64,000 bases of DNA, from NCBI RefSeq assembly GCF_029958905.1, contig NZ_CP124614.1, positions 620,001 through 684,000 on the forward strand. The letters are read 5' to 3'. The notes under the pieces were generated by a model. It ran no database searches, had not been told where the DNA came from, and worked only from the letters and a program-made list of their open reading frames with translations. This document shows, piece after piece, positions 49,805-59,879 of this stretch. Every line of letters begins with the position of its first letter. Position 1 is the first letter of the stretch. The DNA is from Vibrio sp. YMD68 (GTDB lineage: Bacteria; Pseudomonadota; Gammaproteobacteria; Enterobacterales; Vibrionaceae). A program made the translations under genes and the position numbers.

Positions 49805-50162
49805 TCTTTAAGTGCATTTACTTTGAAAAAAGTTGAGTGTTTTTAAACATGGTTTGGTTCGAAAGAACAAAATCTGCTCTTTAACAATTTGGAAAGCTGA
49901 CGAACAACAACTGTGATTGGTTGTTGTTCAAATAAAAGTTCTCAAATCCTATTCTCTTTTAGAGACTAGGTACCAACACACATTCAAGTGTTCTTGGAAA
50001 CAACCATGACTCGTCATGATTGTTTATATTTGAGTCCGGCAAAATCGCAGTTTGATGTCACTTTTTAAAGTGAGACAAACTGATGTCTCTCGCTCATTCA
50101 AATAATGAGAGACAAATTACACCTTGGTTGTTTACCATACATAAGACCTCTTGGGGTTGTAT
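49805..50162 (+). promoter_or_regulatory. 16S-23S spacer, 3' part
   Basis: This is 358 bp without a gene. It contains a second boxA (TGCTCTTTAACA, 49875-49886), the palindrome TCACTTTTTAAAGTGA (50058-50073), and from 50147 the 5' arm of the pre-23S processing stem. That arm is complementary to 53043-53066 after the 23S gene. Confidence 0.75.
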
Positions 50163-53051
<2,889 letters not shown>

Positions 53052-53162
53052 ACAACACCCAAGGGGTTTTGATGGACTCAAATAGAACATTGAATGTAGT
53101 GTAGAGAACGACAACAGCTTTCCGAATTATTAAACTGGCCTTAGGGCGAGTTTAGAAGAATT

Positions 53163-53282
53163 TGCTTGGCGACCATAGCGTTGCGGACCCACCTGACTCC
53201 ATGCCGAACTCAGAAGTGAAACGCAGTAGCGCCGATGGTAGTGTGGGGCTTCCCCATGTGAGAGTAGGACATCGCCAGGCTT
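53163..53282 (+). rRNA. rrf: 5S ribosomal RNA
   Basis: 120 nt from TGCTTGGCGACC to GCCAGGCTT, with terminal stem pairing and the conserved CCATGCCGAACTCAGAAG segment. Confidence 0.96.
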
Positions 53283-53373
53283 GTTTCCTTGTTTTTAGAT
53301 TTTAAAAAATCTAAAGGCAAAACTAAATAAAGCGACCAACGCTAAGACTTTATTTAGTCAAAGATACCACTGC

Positions 53374-53450
53374 GGAGTGGTAGTTCAGTTGGTTAGAATA
53401 CCGGCCTGTCACGCCGGGGGTCGCGGGTTCGAGTCCCGTCCACTCCGCCA
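53374..53450 (+). tRNA. aspT: tRNA-Asp (GTC)
   Basis: A 77-nt cloverleaf, acceptor GGAGTGG/CCACTCC, anticodon loop CTGTCAC (anticodon GTC), encoded GCCA end. It is distal in the rrn operon. Confidence 0.97.
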
Positions 53451-53485
53451 CTTATTCTGAGTTTCAGCTCATTAAAACTGAATAT

Positions 53486-53562
<77 letters not shown>

Positions 53563-53588
53563 TACAATTTGCATACTTATGCAAAAAG

Positions 53589-53615
53589 AAAGGCCGCTAG
53601 TAATAGCGGCCTTTT
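53589..53615. terminator. Terminator after the rrn-tRNA operon
   Basis: AAAGGCCGCTA/TAGCGGCCTTT has a 4-base loop and T-run. A-flank and T-flank on both sides let it also end the leftward prophage late transcript, whose last stop codon is at 53638. Confidence 0.9.
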
Positions 53616-53637
53616 GTCCATTTTATCTTTAGTTAAT

Positions 53638-53766
53638 CTAACGACGTCGTTTTCGTTTTGTTGGCTTTTTCTTCGCGGTAGATACTTTCACTGGCGTACT
53701 TTTACCTTTCACGAACTTGTAGCCTTTCTTTAGTGTACCGTTGCCTTTGAGTCCTGCTTTAGCCAT
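53638..53766 (-). CDS. Very basic 42-residue prophage protein
   Basis: This short gene reads MAKAGLKGNGTLKKGYKF at the start and ends KKKPTKRKRRR, with about 40% Lys/Arg. GGAG lies before the ATG, which overlaps the stop of the preceding gene by 8 bp, so it is the last cistron of the late operon. The composition suggests nucleic-acid binding, for example packaged-DNA condensation, but no homologue is recognised. It ends 22 bp before the shared terminator. Confidence 0.75.
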   Translation of the reverse strand: MAKAGLKGNGTLKKGYKFVKGKSTPVKVSTAKKKPTKRKRRR

Positions 53767-53917
53767 TGTCTTGCTCCCATTCTAGTTTAGAGATTCGCTT
53801 ATCATGCTGATTGAGTGTTTGCGCTGCTTTTAAGTACAGATAAGCAGCGACTAAACTAATTAACGGATTGATATCACCTAACAACCCAGCAAATGAATTA
53901 AGTAATACACCGTCCAT
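53759..53917 (-). CDS. Small one-helix prophage membrane protein
   Basis: 52 residues, start MDGVLLNSFAGLLGD. One hydrophobic helix (about 10-30, INPLISLVAAYLYL), then a charged C-terminal helix (TLNQHDKRISKLEWEQD). The start overlaps the upstream stop (TAATG) and its own stop overlaps the next start, indicating coupled translation. The layout fits a spanin- or holin-like lysis accessory or a virion membrane protein; no family is recognised. Confidence 0.72.
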   Translation of the reverse strand: MDGVLLNSFAGLLGDINPLISLVAAYLYLKAAQTLNQHDKRISKLEWEQDNG

Positions 53918-54102
53918 TACTTACCTTTACGGTCATCACGAGCAATTGAAGTTGTAGAAGCAATTGCGCCAACTGCCGCTAATACTCCCGAGGCAATCCC
54001 CCCTGTTGTCGCAACATCAGCGACTGCACCAATTGTTAACGCTGCTGTTGCTAGGCCTTCCCAAGTTGATGCTTGTGTTAAGTAGTTCAATAGTTTTTTC
54101 AT
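53917..54102 (-). CDS. Putative holin-like small membrane protein
   Basis: 61 residues from the ATG at 54102 (MKKLLNYLTQASTWEG), with AGAGGAAA upstream. There are two short Ala/Gly-rich hydrophobic stretches (about 15-30 and 34-50) and a charged tail (ARDDRKGK). Position directly after the peptidoglycan hydrolase and this layout suggest a holin, by analogy only. Its leader carries the 17-bp sequence shared with another prophage operon (54111-54127). Confidence 0.65.
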   Translation of the reverse strand: MKKLLNYLTQASTWEGLATAALTIGAVADVATTGGIASGVLAAVGAIASTTSIARDDRKGK

Positions 54103-54110
54103 AGTTTCCT

Positions 54111-54127
54111 CTGTCTCTCGACGTTGG
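54111..54127 (-). repeat. Duplicated prophage leader element, copy 1
   Basis: The minus-strand sequence CCAACGTCGAGAGACAG lies 8 bp upstream of the ATG at 54102, followed by AGGAAACT then ATGAAAAAA. An identical 17-mer at 60597-60613 precedes another gene beginning ATGAAAAAA. Confidence 0.85.
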
Positions 54128-54136
54128 GTTGTAGAG

Positions 54137-54652
54137 TTAAGCCAAAGATACACCGTGGGCGATCAAGTCCATATCATAGGGCTGTACCCCATTTTCAAAC
54201 TCAATCATAGCGGCTATAAGTACTGGATATTGTGAAGTCAGTACTTTGTGGTTATTTTCGCTGATACCTAGGCGCTTAGAGACATGTTTGATGTAGTTTT
54301 CAACATGCGGGTTCTCTTCACCTGCTGGTGCCCATCGTCCGATAATGTCGCGCACCGTGCCTAAGTTGTACTTGCTTTGGTAGTTTTGGATAAGCTTTGT
54401 TGCTGCGCGAATGCCATATTCTGGCGAACCAAATACTGCAAATGTGCCATCACTTCCCGTTTGCCCAATCCAATCATTATGTTCACTGTGCTTAATGTTG
54501 GTTGGGTTGTTGTTACGAATACCTCGTGGTGTTCCCATTCCGATTATCTCCTCGATAGCGGTTTTGGCTGGATTGCCTGAATGTCTATGTCTAAAAAGTT
54601 GCAACCCGATGAGCGCAATACCACCGAGCGTTCCCATCTGAAGTTTATTCAT
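54137..54652 (-). CDS. Prophage peptidoglycan hydrolase (lysozyme-like)
   Basis: 171 residues: an N-terminal hydrophobic segment (about 5-20) suggesting membrane anchoring in the virion, then a domain with GIRNNNPTNIKHSEHNDW, FGSPEYGIRAATKLI and GRWAPAGEENPHVENYI. This pattern is known from phage structural proteins with a lysozyme/transglycosylase-like fold, recalled rather than searched. A virion-bound enzyme for cell entry, or the lysis enzyme, are both possible. The start overlaps the upstream stop (ATGA). Confidence 0.8.
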   Translation of the reverse strand: MNKLQMGTLGGIALIGLQLFRHRHSGNPAKTAIEEIIGMGTPRGIRNNNPTNIKHSEHNDWIGQTGSDGTFAVFGSPEYGIRAATKLIQNYQSKYNLGTVRDIIGRWAPAGEENPHVENYIKHVSKRLGISENNHKVLTSQYPVLIAAMIEFENGVQPYDMDLIAHGVSLA

Positions 54653-54972
54653 ATTGAAAACTCCGGTAGGGCCACGGTCAGTATGTCTCGCGCCTTCTGT
54701 CTTTTTTGTTGTATTTCCGTAGGAATATCTAATTCGGTTTCGAGTTTACGGGTGACGTAAAAGTCCGTTGCTTCAAGGTAACGCTTGGCGTTGTAATACT
54801 GCTGTGCGTTAGAGACTTCCGTTGTTAACACAAACTCACTCCCATCCCATCGATAATGCTCTGGATTGCTTGCTACTTCAGGCGGTAGAGCGACGCTGAG
54901 CGTGGTCAGCGATGGACTTGATTGAGGCGCGTTAATCGTAATAATTTCTCCAGTCTTATTAACTTGAATCAT
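54649..54972 (-). CDS. Prophage protein of unknown function (107 aa)
   Basis: The start is the ATG at 54972 (MIQVNKTGEIITINAPQ). The sequence is a small beta-rich N-terminal part with EHYRWDGSEFVLTTE, then a helical part (QQYYNAKRYLEATDFYVTRK). The tail resembles short domains found in phage fibre-associated proteins; this is only a resemblance. It sits between the putative receptor-binding genes and the hydrolase, with ATGA overlaps on both sides. A spike-associated role is possible. Confidence 0.65.
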   Translation of the reverse strand: MIQVNKTGEIITINAPQSSPSLTTLSVALPPEVASNPEHYRWDGSEFVLTTEVSNAQQYYNAKRYLEATDFYVTRKLETELDIPTEIQQKRQKARDILTVALPEFSI

Positions 54973-55385
54973 GACTCTTCTCCCTCTAAAAAAGTCGCAC
55001 GCGATACAATGCAAACATCAATATCAATGTAGTTGCACGTAAAGACGATTCGGGTTGCTTCGCTTGGCGTAAAAATTGGAATAAAGTAATAGCGCACTGA
55101 AAGACCCGCTACAAAAGGCACGACCATAGGCCTGTGACTATTAGGTATCACGCTTCCTTTACTATCAAAGCATTGAGACCAAAATGACACTTGGTCAAGC
55201 CCACGAGAATTATCACCATTTGACCAGCTCACGCGAACCTCTAAAAGCTCGATGTTTTCTGAAAGTAAAAACTCGACTTGCCTAGAAGTAGCATCGGTTA
55301 TTTTGGCGCTTTGATTGACGAGCTCAAAATCAAGTAAGCCACCCTGATTATTAGCGCTTGGCACGATAGGTGAGAGGTTACTCAT
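54969..55385 (-). CDS. Prophage protein of unknown function (138 aa)
   Basis: The start is the ATG at 55385 (MSNLSPIVPSANNQGGLLD). It has no signal peptide or membrane helix. The predicted content is mostly beta strands (VEFLLSENIELLEVRVSWSNG, YFIPIFTPSEATRIVFTC). It overlaps the preceding 221-residue gene by 8 bp and the next by 4 bp. With its neighbours it could form the vertex spike. No homologue is recognised. Confidence 0.65.
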   Translation of the reverse strand: MSNLSPIVPSANNQGGLLDFELVNQSAKITDATSRQVEFLLSENIELLEVRVSWSNGDNSRGLDQVSFWSQCFDSKGSVIPNSHRPMVVPFVAGLSVRYYFIPIFTPSEATRIVFTCNYIDIDVCIVSRATFLEGEES

Positions 55386-56043
55386 AACACACCTCACTGA
55401 CATACACTTCATCGTTTTGTAAGCCTGTCATTGTGACCGCTTTATCAGAAGTTAAGATAAACGACTGCCCCGCTAGCAAAGGCACACCGTTTGCCAATAC
55501 CATGCCTTGATTCGTACTCGCACAAACCATAATGAGTTCATAACGTTGAGTGTTATCACCAATTGAGATTTGCCCTTGCACATCAATGGTATGTTTACCT
55601 AGGTCAATTAAGCGCTTGCTTTCCTTTTTTACTTCTATCGGCTCAACGACTTTCTGCACATCAATAGGGTCAATGACTTTTTGAACCTCAATGGGCTTGA
55701 CAACCTCAACAGGCAAATCAATGGTAGATCCTGTAATGGTCGCGTTAATGTCAGAGCCTGAAATGGACGGGGTAAAGCGGTGATAGCCAACCTCAAGTTC
55801 AATCAGATTAATTTCACTCGATAGATTTTTTATCTCTAAACGAGTAAAGCGTGCCGTGGGCGAGAACTCACCAATATCATACTGCTCCCCACGTTGAAGC
55901 TTAACTTCTACCGCCTGACCATTATCAACATCAGACGTTAACGTGACAGAAATGGGCGCACTGGCTTTGCGAACGTAAAGAAAGCGCCCTGTTTCTAGAA
56001 CTGTCGCCCCTGCATGAGAGGCGAGCGTTTTTTCAATTGACAT
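55378..56043 (-). CDS. Putative prophage vertex/spike protein with repeat stalk
   Basis: 221 residues, mostly beta. Near residues 112-143 it has a 9-residue repeat of pattern V-x-x-P-I-[E/D]-V-[Q/K]-K in three to four copies (KPIEVQKVI, DPIDVQKVV, EPIEVKKES). This separates an N-terminal domain from a C-terminal domain (IDLGKHTIDVQGQI...). Such a two-domain protein with a repetitive linker would suit a trimeric spike, as in the vertex proteins of tailless phages, but no sequence match to PM2 P1 is claimed. The start overlaps the upstream stop (TAATG). Confidence 0.65.
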   Translation of the reverse strand: MSIEKTLASHAGATVLETGRFLYVRKASAPISVTLTSDVDNGQAVEVKLQRGEQYDIGEFSPTARFTRLEIKNLSSEINLIELEVGYHRFTPSISGSDINATITGSTIDLPVEVVKPIEVQKVIDPIDVQKVVEPIEVKKESKRLIDLGKHTIDVQGQISIGDNTQRYELIMVCASTNQGMVLANGVPLLAGQSFILTSDKAVTMTGLQNDEVYVSEVCYE

Positions 56044-56519
56044 TACTTTTTACTCCAAAGCACCGCACCTGTGACCACAAGGCCGACACCAATCACCGCC
56101 ATGACCATTTTCATCATGTCTTTTGAGGTTTTAGCAATGACAGCTTCACCCCCAGTTTGGACGTTTTCGGCTAGGTCACGAATGGCTGATATGGATTTAT
56201 CGTTTTGGGCGCTCTGTGAAGCCGTCAACCCTGACATCATATCCATAGCATCACGCGTAGTACCTGTTACTGCATCTAAAGCCCCATCAAAGGCATTTCC
56301 TGCAAACTTGAGGGAGCTTTCCCCAAATCCAAACGCCTCTTTGAGTCCCACTTCGGCAAAGTCAAAAGCGGAACCTATTGCACCGTGGTCAGTGGATATC
56401 ATGGTATTGCCACTGCCTAAAATAGCGTTACCTTCGTTATCTCCTTGTAGGGCGTAGTTTTCGGTATTGGTTGTGTAGTTATTCGTGGTACTGGATGATG
56501 ATTTACTTTTACTTCCCAT
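56043..56519 (-). CDS. Prophage membrane protein with Ser/Thr-rich head
   Basis: 158 residues: an N-terminal low-complexity Ser/Thr/Asn region (KSKSSSSTTNNYTTNTENY), a Gly-rich and amphipathic helical middle, and one C-terminal transmembrane helix (MMKMVMAVIGVGLVVTGAVLW) followed by SKK. GGAGGGATGCAATG gives a strong ribosome site. It is likely a virion membrane or minor capsid protein in a PM2-like particle. Confidence 0.7.
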   Translation of the reverse strand: MGSKSKSSSSTTNNYTTNTENYALQGDNEGNAILGSGNTMISTDHGAIGSAFDFAEVGLKEAFGFGESSLKFAGNAFDGALDAVTGTTRDAMDMMSGLTASQSAQNDKSISAIRDLAENVQTGGEAVIAKTSKDMMKMVMAVIGVGLVVTGAVLWSKK

Positions 56520-56877
56520 TGCATCCCTCCACTGGTACTAAGAACACATTTTCAACCCATTGAACGGGTAGGTTAATGAGTCGATGCAGCCCTTTATGCG
56601 TGGTATGAAAACGACAACCGTAAGCCCCTATGTTGTTAGCTTGCTCAAGAACGCGAGGGGCCGTATTTGCCAACCCCTCACCGACAGCGCATAACACAAC
56701 CAACACTTTGCCTTTAGAGTCGCTTTCTACCATGACAACAAAATGCGTCTGCTCAATTTGCCAAATTTGAGCCAAACCACATTTGATATTTCGAAGAATA
56801 TCTTCTGAGTAGTCACCTAAAGCACTTGCAAATAACGCTGCAATCTGACGACTGTAGGCGATCACTTTAATTTCCAT
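56509..56877 (-). CDS. Prophage protein of unknown function (122 aa)
   Basis: 122 residues, soluble, mixed alpha/beta (IKVIAYSRQIAALFASALGD, HFVVMVESDSKGKVLVVLCA, then NIGAYGCRFHTTHKGLHRL). The strand-helix order faintly suggests an acyltransferase-like fold, but no motif supports it. It overlaps the 5' gene by 16 bp and the 3' gene by 11 bp inside the structural block. It is unusual as a soluble alpha/beta protein among membrane proteins. Confidence 0.65.
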   Translation of the reverse strand: MEIKVIAYSRQIAALFASALGDYSEDILRNIKCGLAQIWQIEQTHFVVMVESDSKGKVLVVLCAVGEGLANTAPRVLEQANNIGAYGCRFHTTHKGLHRLINLPVQWVENVFLVPVEGCNGK

Positions 56878-57068
56878 AGTAAGACACCCCCAATCACCAA
56901 TGCAGCGACAACAACGCCAATCATAAGGCCAGAACTATCTACACGGTTGCCGATACCTCCGGCGGTAATTGCCGTATTACCTGTGCTTGAACCTGATTCG
57001 GCACTACTAGGCCCACCGTTAGCCAATCCGCCCGCCACATCACCAAAACTTGGCATACCTGGTATCAT
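56862..57068 (-). CDS. Small prophage membrane protein (68 aa)
   Basis: 68 residues starting MIPGMPSFGDVAGG, with GGAGG before the ATG. A Gly/Ser/Asn-rich soluble part is followed by one transmembrane helix (SGLMIGVVVAALVIGGVLLW) and a short basic end. This matches the many small integral membrane proteins of PM2-like virions. Confidence 0.72.
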   Translation of the reverse strand: MIPGMPSFGDVAGGLANGGPSSAESGSSTGNTAITAGGIGNRVDSSGLMIGVVVAALVIGGVLLWKLK

Positions 57069-57076
57069 GTCGCCTC

Positions 57077-57286
57077 CTATGTTTTCGTGAATTTCTTAAG
57101 CATGACACTGGCGATAATCGTCACAATAAGCGTGACGACAACCGTTGTCGTTAAGTTTGCCGTTTTAACACTGGCATCCCCTTCAATGATGATGTCGCTT
57201 TTACTGCTTTCGGCTGTTTTGGTCGCGCCCCACCATCCAGCCCCTAGGCCAGAGGCGACAGCCGCGCCGATAATAACTGGAATCAT
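57077..57286 (-). CDS. Small prophage membrane protein (69 aa), two helices
   Basis: 69 residues from the ATG at 57286 (MIPVIIGAAVASGLGAGWW), which overlaps the upstream stop (ATGA). There are two hydrophobic segments, about 3-20 and 45-62 (TTTVVVTLIVTIIASVML), with a charged loop between them and KKFTKT at the end. It is a probable virion membrane protein. Confidence 0.7.
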   Translation of the reverse strand: MIPVIIGAAVASGLGAGWWGATKTAESSKSDIIIEGDASVKTANLTTTVVVTLIVTIIASVMLKKFTKT

Positions 57287-57531
57287 CGGCGACCTCCCAA
57301 AAGCAAGATCAGTATTAAGGCCAATAGACCACCACCAATCCACAGCCATTGAGGATTCATTTGTTGCCAACTTGGAGGCGCGGCAACAATGGTTGAACCA
57401 TCATTATTTTCACCTTTAGGGGGGATCTTATCTTTTCCATACTCTGGATCCGATGTTTTGGCATCTTCAATGCCAGCCCACGCCCCACCTACTGAGTCAA
57501 TAACTCCGGTTATCCCTTCCCACCAAGACAT
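57283..57531 (-). CDS. Small prophage membrane protein (82 aa)
   Basis: 82 residues starting MSWWEGITGVIDSVGG. A hydrophilic middle with KTSDPEYGKDKIPPKG is followed by one C-terminal helix (WLWIGGGLLALILILLLGG) and RR. It is the first gene after the capsid gene, 10 bp downstream of it, and is likely a virion membrane protein. Confidence 0.72.
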   Translation of the reverse strand: MSWWEGITGVIDSVGGAWAGIEDAKTSDPEYGKDKIPPKGENNDGSTIVAAPPSWQQMNPQWLWIGGGLLALILILLLGGRR

Positions 57532-57541
57532 AAGCGCCCCC

Positions 57542-58390
57542 TTACTTCACTGATGGAAAGGCAGTCACTTGACGAACACCTTCAATAAGAACGGGAAAAT
57601 CACCGGCAGAGGCCTTTTTCACTCGGAACACCAAATCACCCATTGGTGCCATTTTGTTGAAGACACCGAGCGCCCCAAAGCCTTGCTGAACAAAATCAAG
57701 GATTAGGTTGTCGGTTTGAGGTACACGCTTAAAACGGCGTAGGTCAGCGTCAATATCTTCGACACTGCCTTTTAAGAAGGTGGTGCCATCGCGTTTAATT
57801 TCGATGTGCTCTAAGTCGCTGCCTTCCATAAAGAGGCGTGAAACGTAAAAGTCCGCTTCGTTATCAATGTTAATGTCGTTAAAGCCTGCTCGACCTGCAC
57901 GGTATGACGTAGATATGATTTCCGGTAAGAAGTAACGCTCCGGCTCGCTTGGTGTTGTGAGTGCGTTAGACGTAATTTCTGGGTTGGTTACACCCGATTT
58001 GATGCGCACGTAGCATTTCCATGTATCAGTAACCTTAGTGACCATGGTTTTTAAAAACTGACCTTCCCATGTCAGCATTGACGGATCGCCAAAATACAAC
58101 GTTGGACGAGAATCATCCCAATGAATACCCGCTTCCTGTGCAAGCTTTTTCATTTCTTGAGGGGTCACGTGAATATGAGGACGACCGTTCAACTTAAACT
58201 GGAAATACTCAATGTCGGTGAGTGCAAGATTGTTAAGGATAAATTCAATTGCCCAGTAAGTAGGACCAACCGGGATAGTAAGAATAGCTTCACCGCCCGC
58301 GCGGATATTTTCCCAGCGGTCAATTTCATGACGGCGTGGCATGACGTTAGAGCGAAGCATATTCATAGCTTGGCGTAGAGCTTGAGACAT
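57542..58390 (-). CDS. PM2 P2-like major capsid protein
   Basis: 282 residues, close to PM2 P2 (269). The N-terminal part (RWENIRAGGEAILTIPVGPT, then a stretch of strands with LTDIEYFQFKLNGRPHI) and the strand-rich C-terminal half fit the P2-type double jelly roll major capsid protein, which builds trimeric pseudo-hexagonal capsomers. It is the largest protein of the late block and is located two genes after the packaging ATPase, as in PM2-related prophages. The assignment rests on remembered family features plus context. Confidence 0.8.
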   Translation of the reverse strand: MSQALRQAMNMLRSNVMPRRHEIDRWENIRAGGEAILTIPVGPTYWAIEFILNNLALTDIEYFQFKLNGRPHIHVTPQEMKKLAQEAGIHWDDSRPTLYFGDPSMLTWEGQFLKTMVTKVTDTWKCYVRIKSGVTNPEITSNALTTPSEPERYFLPEIISTSYRAGRAGFNDINIDNEADFYVSRLFMEGSDLEHIEIKRDGTTFLKGSVEDIDADLRRFKRVPQTDNLILDFVQQGFGALGVFNKMAPMGDLVFRVKKASAGDFPVLIEGVRQVTAFPSVK

Positions 58391-58391
58391 T

Positions 58392-58514
58392 TTAGATACC
58401 TACCTTATCGAGTGTTTTTGCGACAGATTTTGAATTGCGCTTAGCAAGACCAACCCCTGCCATGACGACCAGTACAATGCCAGCCGTGATTAAATAGGGT
58501 TTTGCTTTTTTCAT
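58392..58514 (-). CDS. 40-residue prophage membrane protein
   Basis: This short gene reads MKKAKPYLITAGIVLVVMAG and ends SVAKTLDKVGI. One transmembrane helix (about 7-24) is flanked by basic residues. It ends 1 bp before the capsid start codon and is the first cistron of the late operon. It is like the 30-70 residue membrane proteins of PM2. Confidence 0.72.
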   Translation of the reverse strand: MKKAKPYLITAGIVLVVMAGVGLAKRNSKSVAKTLDKVGI

Positions 58515-58628
58515 GAGTATTTTCCAAATAGTGGGTGTGAATAAGTGTGAATAAACACCGAAACACTCAACTAAGATGACGCCTTTGCCAATGACAAAGG
58601 CGTTTTTAATCCGGCTTAGCCGGATTAA
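58515..58628. promoter_or_regulatory. Prophage late-operon promoter region with tandem repeats
   Basis: This is 114 bp between the ATPase and capsid genes. TGTGAATAA occurs twice in a perfect 10-bp tandem (58536-58544 and 58546-58554); on the minus strand each reads TTATTCACA, a DnaA-box match. Downstream lie two hairpins at 58579-58603 and 58606-58628. It is the likely control site for the capsid operon. Confidence 0.6.
58579..58607 (+). terminator. Rightward terminator inside the leftward prophage
   Basis: ACGCCTTTG/CAAAGGCGT has a 7-base loop and TTTTT on the plus strand only. No plus-strand gene lies upstream, so it may stop antisense transcripts or act as a leader structure on the other strand. 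Confidence 0.6.
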
Positions 58629-59333
58629 TTAGCTGTATTTGACACCGCTAAAGCGGGTTTTGTTGAGCTTTTTAGGCTGGTTGTTAATAAGGAAACGGGG
58701 CGATCCTTCCTGCCAGTGCTTAGACTTGGCCCCTACAAAATCAATTTTTCCAGAGCACAATAAGCCTTGGCCGCTTCGCCACTGGATAAAATCAAGTGGC
58801 TTGCGTGGCACGACATCCATATCAATACCGAGCTTTTTAGCAATGTAAGCCGCATCATCATCGGTATTGTGCATACAGATATGAAGATAGGTCGCGTTGT
58901 TCATAATGGACTTATCTACCTCTTGGCCACGCTGTACCGTACCTAAGATAGTTGGACCAAATGCCAGCCCTTGGTTAATGAGTTTGCCCCACGCACCCTG
59001 TGCCTTTGCAGTTCCGGTTACCGCTGCCAACTCTTCCGGAATAATCAGCGCGGGTGCTTCACGGTTAAAAGTAAAGGCCACTTCACAAAAGAGCTCAAAA
59101 GATTTTGGGTCACTTGCTACAAATGCCAGCTTACCAGTCCCCTTTGTGGCTCTGGCTTTTTCGATAAATTCAGCAGGGGTTAAACAGGCTTCATAGCCCA
59201 TTTGATGGACATACTCACCTTTAGGATCAAAAGCCATCACGCGCTCAAATTGCTCCGCGATGCGTTTTACCAATACCGATTTACCGCTTCGAGATACACC
59301 CATCGATAGAATTAATTCACCGTCATTACGCAT
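58629..59333 (-). CDS. PM2 P9-like packaging ATPase
   Basis: 234 residues from the ATG at 59333 (MRNDGELILSMGVSRSGKS). Walker A is GVSRSGKS (about residues 12-19) and Walker B is ALIIPEE with two acidic residues, followed by a conserved Gln (GTVQRGQEVD). This is the FtsK/HerA-superfamily genome-packaging ATPase of membrane-containing tailless viruses, about the length of PM2 P9. It overlaps the upstream gene by 8 bp. It would drive DNA into the preformed capsid. Confidence 0.85.
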   Translation of the reverse strand: MRNDGELILSMGVSRSGKSVLVKRIAEQFERVMAFDPKGEYVHQMGYEACLTPAEFIEKARATKGTGKLAFVASDPKSFELFCEVAFTFNREAPALIIPEELAAVTGTAKAQGAWGKLINQGLAFGPTILGTVQRGQEVDKSIMNNATYLHICMHNTDDDAAYIAKKLGIDMDVVPRKPLDFIQWRSGQGLLCSGKIDFVGAKSKHWQEGSPRFLINNQPKKLNKTRFSGVKYS

Positions 59334-59871
59334 GGTCTGAGTCCTCCTGAGTCCCTGCTGCATTAGTGGTTAGCGTCTTTTTTTCACTGGCTTGTTTCAC
59401 TGCAAAAATAAGCCCTACGGTAGAGCCTAACGCCCCGAACCACAGCCCATAGTTTTCCATAACCTCCAATACGCCCCCTTTGGGATAGTAATGAACTAAA
59501 AGCTGTGCATTGCTCAGCGCGAATTCATCGATCACGTCTTGATCTACATCCAATCCCGCCACTCGCTTGATGACAAGCCCCGTATTCTTAGCGACAAACT
59601 CACGGGTCACATGCGCACTATTGCGGATTAACTCTGGTGATATGGAGTCGTCATGCTCCCACTTGCGAAGTGTCACCATAGGCACATCAATATCACGTTG
59701 CGCGGCTAGCGATTCGGCCGATGAAATTCTTTCCGGTTCAAAATTTGGCTCTGGTGTTAGAGTTTCCGGTTTAGTGTCAATGTCACTTTGAGGGGCGCTG
59801 ACTCCCCACTTTTCCGCTATGGCATCATATTCGCGCTCAACGGTTTCCGGACTGATATCAACGGGATTCAT
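59326..59871 (-). CDS. Prophage protein of unknown function with membrane segment (181 aa)
   Basis: 181 residues. The N-terminal 60 are acidic and proline-rich (TLTPEPNFEPERI), then an HTH-like stretch (SLAAQRDIDVPMVTLRKWEHD) that could be a Cro-type motif, a helical middle, one hydrophobic segment near 142-160 (LWFGALGSTVGLIFAV), and a charged tail. It lies directly before the ATPase gene. The mix of a possible DNA-binding motif and a membrane helix is unusual. No homologue is recognised. Confidence 0.65.
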   Translation of the reverse strand: MNPVDISPETVEREYDAIAEKWGVSAPQSDIDTKPETLTPEPNFEPERISSAESLAAQRDIDVPMVTLRKWEHDDSISPELIRNSAHVTREFVAKNTGLVIKRVAGLDVDQDVIDEFALSNAQLLVHYYPKGGVLEVMENYGLWFGALGSTVGLIFAVKQASEKKTLTTNAAGTQEDSDHA

Positions 59872-59879
59872 AGACCCTC

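Noticed and set aside
53563..53640. dif/XerCD site at the prophage edge
   Set aside because: The palindrome at 53568-53585 lacks the conserved XerD half-site sequence.
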